Positions 1 to 7,003 of a DNA stretch of 11,025 bases are shown in pieces. How positions within the stretch are numbered: position 1 is the first letter of the stretch; every line of letters begins with the position of its first letter. The notes under the pieces were generated by a model that ran no database searches, was not told the DNA's origin, and worked only from the letters and a program-made list of their open reading frames with translations. Source of the DNA: Chloroflexota bacterium (GTDB lineage Bacteria; Chloroflexota; Anaerolineae; Caldilineales; Caldilineaceae); contig QEUW01000264.1 of NCBI GenBank assembly GCA_003577005.1, forward strand, positions 1 to 11,025. The letters run 5' to 3'. Position numbers and translations under genes: made by a program.

Positions 1-1
1 G

Positions 2-919
2 CGGCTCACTACCGATGCCCGTGTCGCCTGCGAGAATGAGCTACTTTTGCTCATTGTGCCGGCCTACGCACACCGGCCATTTGCCGAGTTTGTGGCCCCT
101 CACCTACGCGATGGCCATATTATCGTGATCACACCGGGGACGCTGGGCGCGCTCGAATTCGCCCAGGTGGTGCGCGAGAGCGGCAACCAGAGCGCCATCC
201 TCTTTGCCGAAACGGACACCGCGCCCTATGTCTGCCGCAAGACCGCGCCGGACACAGCCACCATCTGGGGTGTCGTCAGCGGTCTGGGGCTGGGCGTCTA
301 CCCGGCGCGCGAGACCGAAACGGTGATCGAAGCGGTGCAGGAGATTTTCACGGTCGACGGGCGCAGCGGCAGCACCACAGCCGTGACGCCGTATCCCAAC
401 GTGCTGGCCTGTGGCCTCTCGGCCATGAACCCGGTCGTCCATCCGCCAGGTGTGCTCATGAACAGCGGGCGCATAGAGTACGCACGCGGGGAGTTCTATT
501 TTTACGAAGAAGGGGTATCGCCCACGGTGGCGCAGGTCATCTATGCCGTGGATGCTGAACGCCGCGCGATTGGCCGGGCGCTCGGATTTGACCTGACGCC
601 GGTGGACGCCGCCTTTCATGCCGCTGGCTTTGGCCCCAAAGGTGACCTCTGGGCGACCATTAACGGCAGCCGCATGTTGACCCAGTTGCGGGCGCCTGGA
701 GCGATCAACACCCGCTGGCTCACCGAGGATATTCCGTACGGGTTGGCGGCCTGGAGTCTACTCGGCGCACAGGTAGGCGTGACGACTCCACTGATGCAGG
801 CGCTGGTGACCCTGGCCGGGGCAACGCTACAGCAGGATTTCTGGTCCCAGGCGCGCACACCGGCGCGTCTGGGGCTGGCAGGAATGGAGCGTACCGCGTT
901 GTTACAACACATCCTGTAA
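2..919 (+). CDS. Opine dehydrogenase family protein (NAD/NADP octopine/nopaline dehydrogenase), 5' end cut by the window
   Basis: The frame is open from base 2, so the first in-frame start-like codon (TTG at 47) is not the real start. About 305 residues are visible. The missing N-terminus would hold the glycine-rich NAD(P)-binding loop; the visible LLLLIVPAYAH stretch is the later part of the Rossmann fold. The C-terminal octopine-dehydrogenase domain follows, with the family pattern NPVVHPPGVLMNSGRIE, whose His (visible residue 147) matches the catalytic His of opine dehydrogenases. Further on come FYFYEEG, DAERRAIG and RWLTEDIPYGL, where the Asp (about residue 243) fits the second catalytic position. 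Family members reductively condense an amino acid with a 2-oxo acid, or run the reverse oxidation; the substrate cannot be read from sequence. Family length is about 360, so roughly 50-60 residues lie outside. It is not obviously co-operonic with the minus-strand sugar cluster. Confidence 0.85.
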   Translation, partial: RLTTDARVACENELLLLIVPAYAHRPFAEFVAPHLRDGHIIVITPGTLGALEFAQVVRESGNQSAILFAETDTAPYVCRKTAPDTATIWGVVSGLGLGVYPARETETVIEAVQEIFTVDGRSGSTTAVTPYPNVLACGLSAMNPVVHPPGVLMNSGRIEYARGEFYFYEEGVSPTVAQVIYAVDAERRAIGRALGFDLTPVDAAFHAAGFGPKGDLWATINGSRMLTQLRAPGAINTRWLTEDIPYGLAAWSLLGAQVGVTTPLMQALVTLAGATLQQDFWSQARTPARLGLAGMERTALLQHIL

Positions 920-1021
920 GCAATTACAGCTCGCTACCGTATCCTTGCCCACAAAATACCGTATCTTTTTAGGAAGCCAACGGGTTTCACTACGGAGTCT
1001 GTGTTCAAGGAGGCAACTGTG

Positions 1022-1198
1022 ATGTTTACAGTCCAACACCGGCGGAAGTTCTATCTGCTGCTCCTCGTGGCGTTCATTGCGCTGGCGGGGGTCGGTATGG
1101 CACAACAGGGCGCATTTGCGCAAATTGGGCTGGACAGCGAGGTCTTTTTACCCCTCATCTTCAACGGCGAAGCGGGTGGTACGATCCCGTTACGCTAG
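1022..1198 (+). CDS. Small exported peptide with FLPLIFN motif
   Basis: This ORF encodes 58 residues from ATG 1022. A GTG lies just before it at 1019, and another in-frame GTG at 1001 sits upstream of the ribosome site. A strong AAGGAGG (1007-1013) stands 8 bases before the ATG (5 before GTG 1019), which rules out the 1001 start. The product has a charged N-terminus (HRRK, residues 6-9), a hydrophobic core (about 10-26) and an AFA|Q signal-peptidase-like site at residues 31-34. The mature peptide would be only about 25 residues and contains SEVFLPLIFNG. Similar (V/Y)(F/Y)LPL(I/V) segments occur in many secreted Chloroflexota proteins, from general knowledge. No function is known to me. It could also be the relic start of a longer exported protein, because a frame stop follows directly. 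The clear ribosome site and the hairpin downstream argue that it is an expressed gene. Confidence 0.6.
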   Translation: MFTVQHRRKFYLLLLVAFIALAGVGMAQQGAFAQIGLDSEVFLPLIFNGEAGGTIPLR

Positions 1199-1229
1199 CA
1201 AACAGCGCACTATCAGGAAAGGAACTTTT

Positions 1230-1269
1230 GGCAGCGGCCGGTTTTACGGCCCCAAAACTGGCTGCTGTC
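1230..1269 (+). terminator. Long hairpin between convergent genes, probable terminator
   Basis: A 16-base arm (1230-1245, GGCAGCGGCCGGTTTT) pairs with 1254-1269 (AAAACTGGCTGCTGTC) across an 8-base loop. In plus-strand RNA all three non-Watson-Crick positions are G-U pairs, so the stem is continuous. In minus-strand RNA the same positions become A-C mismatches. It should therefore work best for transcripts coming from the left. No classic U-run follows. Its right end overlaps the last codon of the minus-strand phosphorelay gene (stop at 1270-1268). Confidence 0.55.
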
Positions 1270-3766
1270 ATAGTTGTGTGAGCTGTGCAGAGCAATTCAG
1301 ATAGTGTTCCACATCACCAACCGTGTCCAGCGTGAGCACTGTCTCGGCCATCCCCAGCGCCTGAGGCAGTGACCATTGGCGCAAGGTGCTCTTCACAGGC
1401 GCAATGGCCGGTCCGCTGACGCTCAATTCATCGATGCCCAGGCCGACCAATAATGCCGCTGCTCGCGGGTCACTCGCCATTTCCCCACAGACAGCAACGC
1501 GGATGCCCGTCTGGTGGGCGGCCTGCACCACCTGATGCACCGCCCGCAGGACCGCAGGTTGCAGATAGTGCGCCAACCCTGCCACCCTCGGATTATTCCG
1601 ATCAGCTGCCATGATATACTGGGTTAAATCATTCGTGCCAATACTAAAAAATGCGACCAGAGGCGCCAATTGCGTAGCAAGCAGCACCGCGGCGGGCGTT
1701 TCGATCATGACCCCTATGTCTAGATGCTCAGCACACTCCTGTTCTTCCGCCCGGAGTTCTGCCCGTGCATCGGCGACCAGTGCCCGCGCGGCCTGTAGTT
1801 CATCCAACGTGCTGACCAGCGGAAAGAGGAGTCGAACTGGATGATGTGCGCCAGTTCGAAGGATAGCCCGCAACTGCGCCCGCGCCAGTTCTGGGCGCTC
1901 CAGCCAGTAGCGGATGCCACGCCAGCCCAGAGCGGGATTGGGTTCCGCCGGCAGACCTAGATAGCCCAACGCTTTATCAGCGCCAATATCCAGTGTGCGG
2001 ATAGTCAATGGTCGTCCCTTGAGCATCACTGCTGTCCCGCTGTAGGCGTGGAACTGCTCCTCCTCATCGGGTGGGGCCGGACGGTTCAAGAAAAGATATT
2101 CGCTGCGGAAGAGACCCACACCATCAGCGCCTTGCTCAACCGCTCGCTCTGCTTCGGTAACACTCCCAATGTTGGCAAAGACGTCGATCCGCTTGCCATC
2201 GCAGAGGATAGCCGGCAACCGCGCTTCTGAGTTGGCCGCTTGCTCTTCTTCCTGAACACGAAGTCGTAACTCATCGATCGCCGTAGCCAACGCAGCATCA
2301 CAAGGATACCAGACGCGACCGGTGTAGCCGTCGAGGGCGATGATTTCTCCTTCGCCGATTTGGCTCAAACAGCCGCCCACACCGGCCACCAGGGGAATCC
2401 CAAGCCCGCGCGCCAGCACCGCGCTGTGACTGGTCGCCCCACCCTGCTCCAACACGATCCCAAGCACCTCTTCTGGCCGCAACAGCGCCACGATAGTGGG
2501 AGGTAAGTCGCGGGCTACCAGGATGCCGGGTTGAGCCAGCACGGGCAGTTCATTTGGCGCGCCGCTGAGTTGCCGCAACACACTGGCCTCCACATCGTGA
2601 AGATCAGCTGCGCGTTGGCGCCAGTACGCTTGATCCACGTTTTGAAGCCGCTGCGCCACGGTGTCGATCACGCGCACCCAGGCCGCCTCAGCATTGAGTT
2701 TATGGTCAGCGATCAGATCGCGGGCTGCCTGGCGGAGATCGGGGTCGCCAAGCAGCGCAATCTGAGCGGCAAAAATGGCCGCCTCTGCTTCGCCAATGCG
2801 CGACTGGCTATCGCGCTGGAGCTGCTCCAATTCTGCCTGGGCCTTGGTCAACGCAAGGTGCAGGCGGGTCCACTCCTGAGTAGGGTCAGCCACGCTTTTT
2901 TCACTCACATTCGCCGCTGCAGGCCGGTAGAGAACGGCTGGGCCGTAACAGATCCCAGGTGAGGCAGGCAGTCCCTGATAGGTTGCTGGCCGGTCGAGCG
3001 AAGTGGTAAGGACAGCGGGCGGTGGCGGCAAGGGTTCTTCTGGCCGCTCATTGAATTTGGCTGCGGCCAGCCGCTGCAATTCTGCCAGAGCAGCGGCTGC
3101 CTCCGGTCCCTGAGCGTGAAAAAACAGCGTATCACCTTGTTGAACAGACAGCGTAAGGATCTGGTTGATGCTGTTGGCCTGGATGGTGCGGTCGTGCCGG
3201 GTGATCGACACCTCTGCATCAAAACGACTGACCGTCTCCACAATCTTGGCCGCGGGCCGGGCATGAAGCCCAAGAGGATTGTCAATACGAACAGAAAAAG
3301 TCGCTTCGTCGTCGTAACCCGCTGTCTCTGGCTCACCCGAGACCGCTGGTAGACTCGATGGATGCAAGTGCGACTGTTTGGCGCTCAGCGCTTCGGTGGC
3401 CTCGGCCAGAACTTCTTGCACAGAGCCGCCGGCCATCGCCTGTACTGCCGCAGCCACCACCCCTTCGACCAGCGGTGCGGCACAGAGATGGACATGAGGG
3501 CGTTGTTCCGCCGGCAGGAGCTCAAGCGCCGTTTCTGCGCTCAACACTGCGCTACCCAGGTCCATAAAGACGATTACCCCTTCTTCGCTGTAGACCGACT
3601 CGATGGCCGAAAGCACGCGAAAAGGGTCAGTGCCAATGGGGTCATTGGGGTCATCGACGCCGCCAGCGACCGCAATGGGGACGCGGTCGCGCACCATCTG
3701 CCGGGCGAGGTCGCGCACGCCAGCGGCCAGTTCCGCACTATGGGAGACAATGACAAAACCGATCAT
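1268..3766 (-). CDS. dhaM: EIIA(DhaM)-HPr-enzyme I fusion: PEP-dependent phosphoryl donor, DhaM type with complete enzyme I
   Basis: This 832-residue cytosolic protein joins three phosphorelay modules. Residues 1-130 form a mannose-type EIIA domain opening with MIGFVIVSHSAELAAGV, with His9 the expected phospho-site. Residues 155-240 form an HPr domain, with GLHARPAA and His168. Residues 262-832 form a full enzyme I: GGATSHSA with His447, GVGLFRSEYLF, LTIRTLDIGADK, NPALGWRGIR, GVMIETPAA, SIGTNDLTQY, and active Cys760 in VAVCGEMAS. E. coli DhaM (about 470 residues) has only a partial enzyme I; here the PEP-binding barrel is complete, so the protein should take phosphate from PEP by itself. DhaM's known role is to rephosphorylate ADP on DhaL of dihydroxyacetone kinase, but dhaK and dhaL are not in the window. 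The ATG overlaps the upstream frame's TGA as ATGA (3763-3766), suggesting coupled translation. The domain call is firm; the partner is unknown. Confidence 0.92.
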   Translation of the reverse strand: MIGFVIVSHSAELAAGVRDLARQMVRDRVPIAVAGGVDDPNDPIGTDPFRVLSAIESVYSEEGVIVFMDLGSAVLSAETALELLPAEQRPHVHLCAAPLVEGVVAAAVQAMAGGSVQEVLAEATEALSAKQSHLHPSSLPAVSGEPETAGYDDEATFSVRIDNPLGLHARPAAKIVETVSRFDAEVSITRHDRTIQANSINQILTLSVQQGDTLFFHAQGPEAAAALAELQRLAAAKFNERPEEPLPPPPAVLTTSLDRPATYQGLPASPGICYGPAVLYRPAAANVSEKSVADPTQEWTRLHLALTKAQAELEQLQRDSQSRIGEAEAAIFAAQIALLGDPDLRQAARDLIADHKLNAEAAWVRVIDTVAQRLQNVDQAYWRQRAADLHDVEASVLRQLSGAPNELPVLAQPGILVARDLPPTIVALLRPEEVLGIVLEQGGATSHSAVLARGLGIPLVAGVGGCLSQIGEGEIIALDGYTGRVWYPCDAALATAIDELRLRVQEEEQAANSEARLPAILCDGKRIDVFANIGSVTEAERAVEQGADGVGLFRSEYLFLNRPAPPDEEEQFHAYSGTAVMLKGRPLTIRTLDIGADKALGYLGLPAEPNPALGWRGIRYWLERPELARAQLRAILRTGAHHPVRLLFPLVSTLDELQAARALVADARAELRAEEQECAEHLDIGVMIETPAAVLLATQLAPLVAFFSIGTNDLTQYIMAADRNNPRVAGLAHYLQPAVLRAVHQVVQAAHQTGIRVAVCGEMASDPRAAALLVGLGIDELSVSGPAIAPVKSTLRQWSLPQALGMAETVLTLDTVGDVEHYLNCSAQLTQL

Positions 3767-4176
3767 GTGCGGCGTCCCTTGCTCGCCGCCAAGTTGTCAA
3801 CGCCGGCGGCAGACTGAAATGATGCTGGGCCGGCAGCGGTAAACGGCGTGCGATCCCAGTCGCCGTACTGTTCGAGCGCCGTAAAGCCATTGTAATGCAG
3901 CAGCGCCAGCAATTCCTGCGGAAAGGTGAAGCGAGTAGCAATTCGCGTCACCTTACATTGCTGCTGCCCATTTTGCCACCAACGCCGGTAGCTTGTCCAG
4001 TGCATGACCTGTGAAATCGGCTCCCACTCTTGCGTGCCCGATAAGGCAACAGTGTGACCTTCAACGCTGGTATAGGTGAGCCACAATTCCTCCGCCGTGG
4101 TGGTCACCAAATCGTCACGGCGGGGATTGCGAGTGCCAAAAACAAAGTGACCATAATGGTCATGCAGTTGCACTCT
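3763..4176 (-). pseudogene. 3' remnant of a class I SAM-dependent methyltransferase
   Basis: Just past the ROK kinase stop, the minus strand in another frame reads about 135 residues that resemble the second half of a small class I methyltransferase. It starts at a GHFVFGTRNP strand (the usual position after the SAM-binding core), then EWEPISQVMHW, then TRFTFPQELLALLHYNGF and ALEQYGDWDRTPFTA, a typical methyltransferase C-terminal beta hairpin. The N-terminal SAM-binding half (the E/DxGxGxG region) is absent; upstream of about 4176 this frame is only the shadow of the kinase. A deletion that joined the kinase end to the methyltransferase tail would explain this. The frame remains open and its TGA overlaps the dhaM ATG, so translation of the relic may still feed ribosomes to dhaM. 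The last about 20 residues do not follow the family ending well. The exact left limit of the homology is uncertain. Confidence 0.6.
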
Positions 4177-5098
4177 CGCGGGCGAGCAGGCCGGCTCCGA
4201 CCAGACCGCTGTCGGCGGCCAGTTGCGCCGGCAGAATGGCGATGGCATGATGCAGGGGCATAGCATGGCGCCGAAAGCTGCTCTGCACCGCCTCTAAATA
4301 TCGTTCACCCAGTAACCCTACACTGCCTCCAATGATGATCGCCTCAGGGCCGAGCACATGGGCCAGCGAGGCCAATCCGCGTCCCAGCCACATGGCTGCT
4401 TCCTCTACGGCCGACTCCTCGTTGCCGGCAGCGTAGTGCGCAGCTAATTCCTGAATCGATGTGTACCCGCTCTCAGCCACCATGATCCGTACGGCTGTGT
4501 AGGATTCGAGACAGCCGTACAACCCACAGGTGCAGGCTCGCCCGTTCACCGGCTCGATGCAGAGATGGCCAATGGCCCCGGCTCGCCCTTGCCACCCGCA
4601 GTAGAGTTCGCCGTCTATGACAATCCCGCCCCCTACTCCGGTGCCAACGGTGGTCACGAGCACATGGCGATAGCCCTGGCCCGCGCCCAATCGCGCCTCG
4701 GCCAACGCAAAGCAGGCCCCATCATTGGCGACTGCGGCCGGCAAGCCAAAGGCAGTGCGCAACATGGTGGCCAATGGCTGACCGGTCCAACCAGGGAGGT
4801 TGTCAGTAGCAAAGAGCACCGACCCCGTCTCAGAATTGATATAGCCGGCGCTGGCAAGCCCCACGGCAACCGGCGCGGGCGAACCAGAATAGGATACGGC
4901 GAAATCCACCAACACCTGGCGGGCCAATTCGAGCAGACGATTGCCTACCGCTTCGGCGCCTTCCTCGGCCTGGGTTGGCTTCTCCTGGCGGCAGACGAGG
5001 ACGCCATTCCCCAACAGGACGCCGCCCGCCAGCTTTGTCCCACCTACGTCGAGCGCAAGGACGGGTAAAGATTGGTCCAGTGAGCCGCCGCTCTTCAT
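4160..5098 (-). CDS. ROK-family sugar kinase (candidate N-acetylmannosamine or other amino-sugar kinase)
   Basis: This 312-residue ROK protein is of normal family length. The open frame reaches further upstream, but that part overlaps the oxidoreductase gene; ATG 5098 lies 2 bases after that gene's TGA and is the natural coupled start. Seen in order: the phosphate-binding LALDVGGTK (residues 14-22), VANDGACFALAE with catalytic Asp126, GTGVGGGIV (152-160), and the zinc-binding set His178 with Cys189, Cys191 and Cys196 (CTCGLYGCLE). The family ExGH motif reads AIGH, with Ala at 175 in place of the sugar-contacting Glu. ROK kinases phosphorylate sugars with ATP, mostly at C6. The gene sits between an oxidoreductase and a methyltransferase relic, downstream of nanE. 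This suggests a NanK-like role giving ManNAc-6-phosphate, but the altered motif makes the substrate doubtful. The C-terminus (DSGLVGAGLLA) is complete. Confidence 0.85.
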   Translation of the reverse strand: MKSGGSLDQSLPVLALDVGGTKLAGGVLLGNGVLVCRQEKPTQAEEGAEAVGNRLLELARQVLVDFAVSYSGSPAPVAVGLASAGYINSETGSVLFATDNLPGWTGQPLATMLRTAFGLPAAVANDGACFALAEARLGAGQGYRHVLVTTVGTGVGGGIVIDGELYCGWQGRAGAIGHLCIEPVNGRACTCGLYGCLESYTAVRIMVAESGYTSIQELAAHYAAGNEESAVEEAAMWLGRGLASLAHVLGPEAIIIGGSVGLLGERYLEAVQSSFRRHAMPLHHAIAILPAQLAADSGLVGAGLLARESATA

Positions 5099-5100
5099 TG

Positions 5101-6087
5101 TCACACTCGCTGTATCTCGCCGTGCTGTTGCGCCGAGCGGTAGGCTGCATCGATCACTCGCATCACTGCGACCCCATCGCGACCGGTCAGAGTAGGCTCT
5201 ATGCCCGCGGCAACACACCTGAGAAAATGTTGAGCCTGTTGGTAGAAGCGGTCTGGCTGGTCGAAGGGTAGTTGGGTCCACTCACCGGCGCCGGCCAGGC
5301 GGTAGCGCAGCCCGCCGGTCTGGGCATAGTCGATGATGGCCTCACCCTCGGCGCCATAGATGCGGATCTCCGCTTCCGAGACCGGCGTCACCCAGCTACA
5401 CGTGAGGGCGCCCATCACGCTGCTCTGGCTCGTGACGAGCATGGAGGCGCTGTCCTCGACCTCGAGGGTGGGCAGCGTGGTCGAGATGCTGGCGGCAACG
5501 GTTGCCACTTCGCCGGCCAGGGCGCGGAAGATGTCCACGCTATGCACCAGCGTGTCGATGAGGATGCCGCCACCCGCCACCTCCCGCTCGGTAAACCAGG
5601 AGGAGCCGGCGCGGGCAAAGCGAAAGCCAAAACGATTGTAGACCTGGACGACCTGGCCCAGACGACCACTTGCGATCAACTCCTGCGCCTGGACGACCGG
5701 CTGGTGAAAGCGGTGGCAGAAGGCAAACTGGAGCAGCGCGCCGCTCTGGCTCATGGCTTCGACCAGCGCCTCGGTTTCGGCGAGGGTGCGCGCCGGCGGC
5801 TTTTCACACAGAACGGCGACCTTGCGTTGCGCCGCGGCCCGGGCGACCGCCAGATGCAGATTGGGTGGCGTGCAGATGCTGATTGCATCGGGCTGCACCT
5901 GGTCGAGCATCTCGACATAATCGGCAAAGGCCGCGCCGCCAAACTGTTGTGCTCGTTCCTGCGCCGCTGCCAGCTGCACATCGGCGATGCCGACAACCTC
6001 ACACAGGTCGGTCAGTGCAGTGTAGGCTTTCAGATGGGTTCCGCCGATACCCCCGGCGCCAACTACGGCAATGCGAATCTTTGTCAT
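5101..6087 (-). CDS. Gfo/Idh/MocA-family NAD(P)-dependent oxidoreductase
   Basis: This gene encodes 328 residues from ATG 6087, chosen because the Rossmann strand [13 protein letters not shown] begins at once. An upstream ATG at 6135 would add 16 unlike residues. The nucleotide-binding GAGGIG is at 10-15, ICTPPNLHL at 71-79, and the family EKP motif (CEKPPA) at 94-99. The catalytic segment [14 protein letters not shown] (172-185) contains Asp178 and His182, the usual proton-relay pair. The C-terminal alpha/beta domain follows, with the typical ending [11 protein letters not shown]. Such enzymes oxidise or reduce sugars, inositols and related cyclic substrates. Within a nanE/ROK/ABC cluster, one possible role is the NAD-dependent step on an anhydro- or modified sialic acid, as for NanOx/YjhC relatives. 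That is inference, and this protein is shorter than those (about 370). Its TGA lies 2 bases before the kinase start, so the two are probably co-translated. Confidence 0.88.
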   Translation of the reverse strand: MTKIRIAVVGAGGIGGTHLKAYTALTDLCEVVGIADVQLAAAQERAQQFGGAAFADYVEMLDQVQPDAISICTPPNLHLAVARAAAQRKVAVLCEKPPARTLAETEALVEAMSQSGALLQFAFCHRFHQPVVQAQELIASGRLGQVVQVYNRFGFRFARAGSSWFTEREVAGGGILIDTLVHSVDIFRALAGEVATVAASISTTLPTLEVEDSASMLVTSQSSVMGALTCSWVTPVSEAEIRIYGAEGEAIIDYAQTGGLRYRLAGAGEWTQLPFDQPDRFYQQAQHFLRCVAAGIEPTLTGRDGVAVMRVIDAAYRSAQQHGEIQRV

Positions 6088-6123
6088 CGTTTTTTTCGTT
6101 TCCACGGAGTTTGTTTTGGAATC

Positions 6124-6151
6124 CGTGATGCGCACTGGGTGTTGCGTGAAT
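6124..6151. repeat. Possible decayed seven-base repeat tract
   Basis: In the short spacer between nanE and the oxidoreductase gene, four seven-base units can be laid out. The first (CGTGATG) and last (CGTGAAT) are 21 bases apart, and the two between are poorly conserved. CGTGATG is the reverse complement of the CATCACG unit seen at 6955-6996. This may be a decayed copy of the same kind of tract, or chance. A 6-bp inverted repeat (CACGGA at 6103-6108, TCCGTG at 6122-6127) lies beside it, just upstream of the oxidoreductase start. Confidence 0.25.
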
Positions 6152-6870
6152 CACTGATCGTCCGCCAGCGCCGCGACGAACCAGCGAGTGATCTCCTGCG
6201 GCCGCGTGATCGCACCGCCGACCACGACGGCGAGTGCGCCCGCGGTGATCGCCTGGTGGACCTGTGCGGGCAGACGATAACGCCCTTCGGCCAGCACTGG
6301 GATCGTGACGGCGGCGGCCAGGTCGCGCACGAGAACAAGATCGGGCCCGGCCTGCTGTGGGCTGTAGGGCGTGTAACCGGACATCGTGGTCGAAACCAGA
6401 TCAGCCCCGGCGGCAGCAGCGGCCCGTCCCTCTTCGGCGGTGGAGATGTCAGCCAGTACGGGACAGCCAGTCTCGGCATGAATGGCGGCGATAAAATCGG
6501 CCAGCGAGCCTGGTTCAGGCCGCGGCCGGGCAGTGGCGTCGATGGCGATCATATCGGCGCCAGCAGCCGCCACCTGGCGTGCGTGTTCAAGCGTCGGCGT
6601 AATATAAACGGGGTAGCCGGGAATCTCTTCTTTATAGAGACCGATGACCGGCAGGTCCACTGCGGCGCGAATGGCGGCAATATCCACCGGCGTGTTGGCG
6701 CGGATCGCCCGCGCGCCGCCCTGCTTTGCCGCCACCGCCATGCGCGCCATGATCTCGGCGCCAAAGAGCGGTTCACCGGGCAAAGCCTGGCACGAGACGA
6801 TCAACCCGCCGCGCACCTGGTTGACAAAGGCGGCCGTGCGGTCTGTGATTTCGGTGGCGAGTCTCTTCAT
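6151..6870 (-). CDS. nanE: N-acetylmannosamine-6-phosphate 2-epimerase
   Basis: This gene encodes 239 residues from ATG 6870. The frame is open to 6960, but the extra residues do not resemble the family, which is about 220-235 long. No clear Shine-Dalgarno precedes ATG 6870, so the start is not certain. The TIM-barrel motifs are complete: [15 protein letters not shown] (21-35), GGARAIRAN (51-59), [11 protein letters not shown] with the catalytic Lys80, IAIDAT (109-113), VLADIST (138-144), STTMSGYT (160-167), LAEGRY with the catalytic Glu195, and VVGGAITRP (216-224). The enzyme interconverts ManNAc-6-phosphate and GlcNAc-6-phosphate in the cytosol, the step after the kinase in sialic acid and ManNAc use. 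It lies downstream of the two permease genes across a 133-base spacer with a repeat tract. A small GC-rich inverted repeat (6883-6887 with 6899-6903) just upstream of the start might limit translation. Confidence 0.93.
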   Translation of the reverse strand: MKRLATEITDRTAAFVNQVRGGLIVSCQALPGEPLFGAEIMARMAVAAKQGGARAIRANTPVDIAAIRAAVDLPVIGLYKEEIPGYPVYITPTLEHARQVAAAGADMIAIDATARPRPEPGSLADFIAAIHAETGCPVLADISTAEEGRAAAAAGADLVSTTMSGYTPYSPQQAGPDLVLVRDLAAAVTIPVLAEGRYRLPAQVHQAITAGALAVVVGGAITRPQEITRWFVAALADDQ

Positions 6871-6954
6871 AGGCGACAACAACGGGACCCACTGGGCATC
6901 CCGGCAGCAACGGATCGGCTGGCACAACTCCCAATCATCTACAAGCCGACCACC

Positions 6955-6996
6955 CATCACGCATCACGCATTATGCATTACCAGTCACGCATCACG
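6955..6996. repeat. Six tandem seven-base repeats, consensus CATYACG
   Basis: Six consecutive heptamers fill exactly 42 bases. Units 1, 2 and 6 are CATCACG, and units 3-5 are variants (CATTATG, CATTACC, AGTCACG). The tract sits between the second permease gene and nanE, 7 bases past the permease stop codon. It has no coding role. Its period matches the tracts at 7922-7963 and 8884-8939, but its sequence differs. It resembles the short tandemly repeated heptanucleotides known from cyanobacterial genomes. Confidence 0.8.
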
Positions 6997-7003
6997 CTCC
7001 CGC

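Noticed and set aside
935..965. Direct repeat TACCGTATC, two copies 22 bases apart, upstream of the small peptide gene
   Set aside because: The spacing of about two helical turns is suggestive of an operator, but nine bases twice in an intergenic gap, with no clear promoter beside it, is too little to call.
5099..5281. Longer N-terminus for the ROK kinase (start at 5281)
   Set aside because: The extra residues overlap the oxidoreductase coding sequence and do not resemble the family; ATG 5098, 2 bases after the preceding stop, is more likely.
6955..6996. Possible CRISPR array in the repeat tracts
   Set aside because: The units are 7 bases with no spacers between them, and there are no cas genes, so these are simple tandem repeats.
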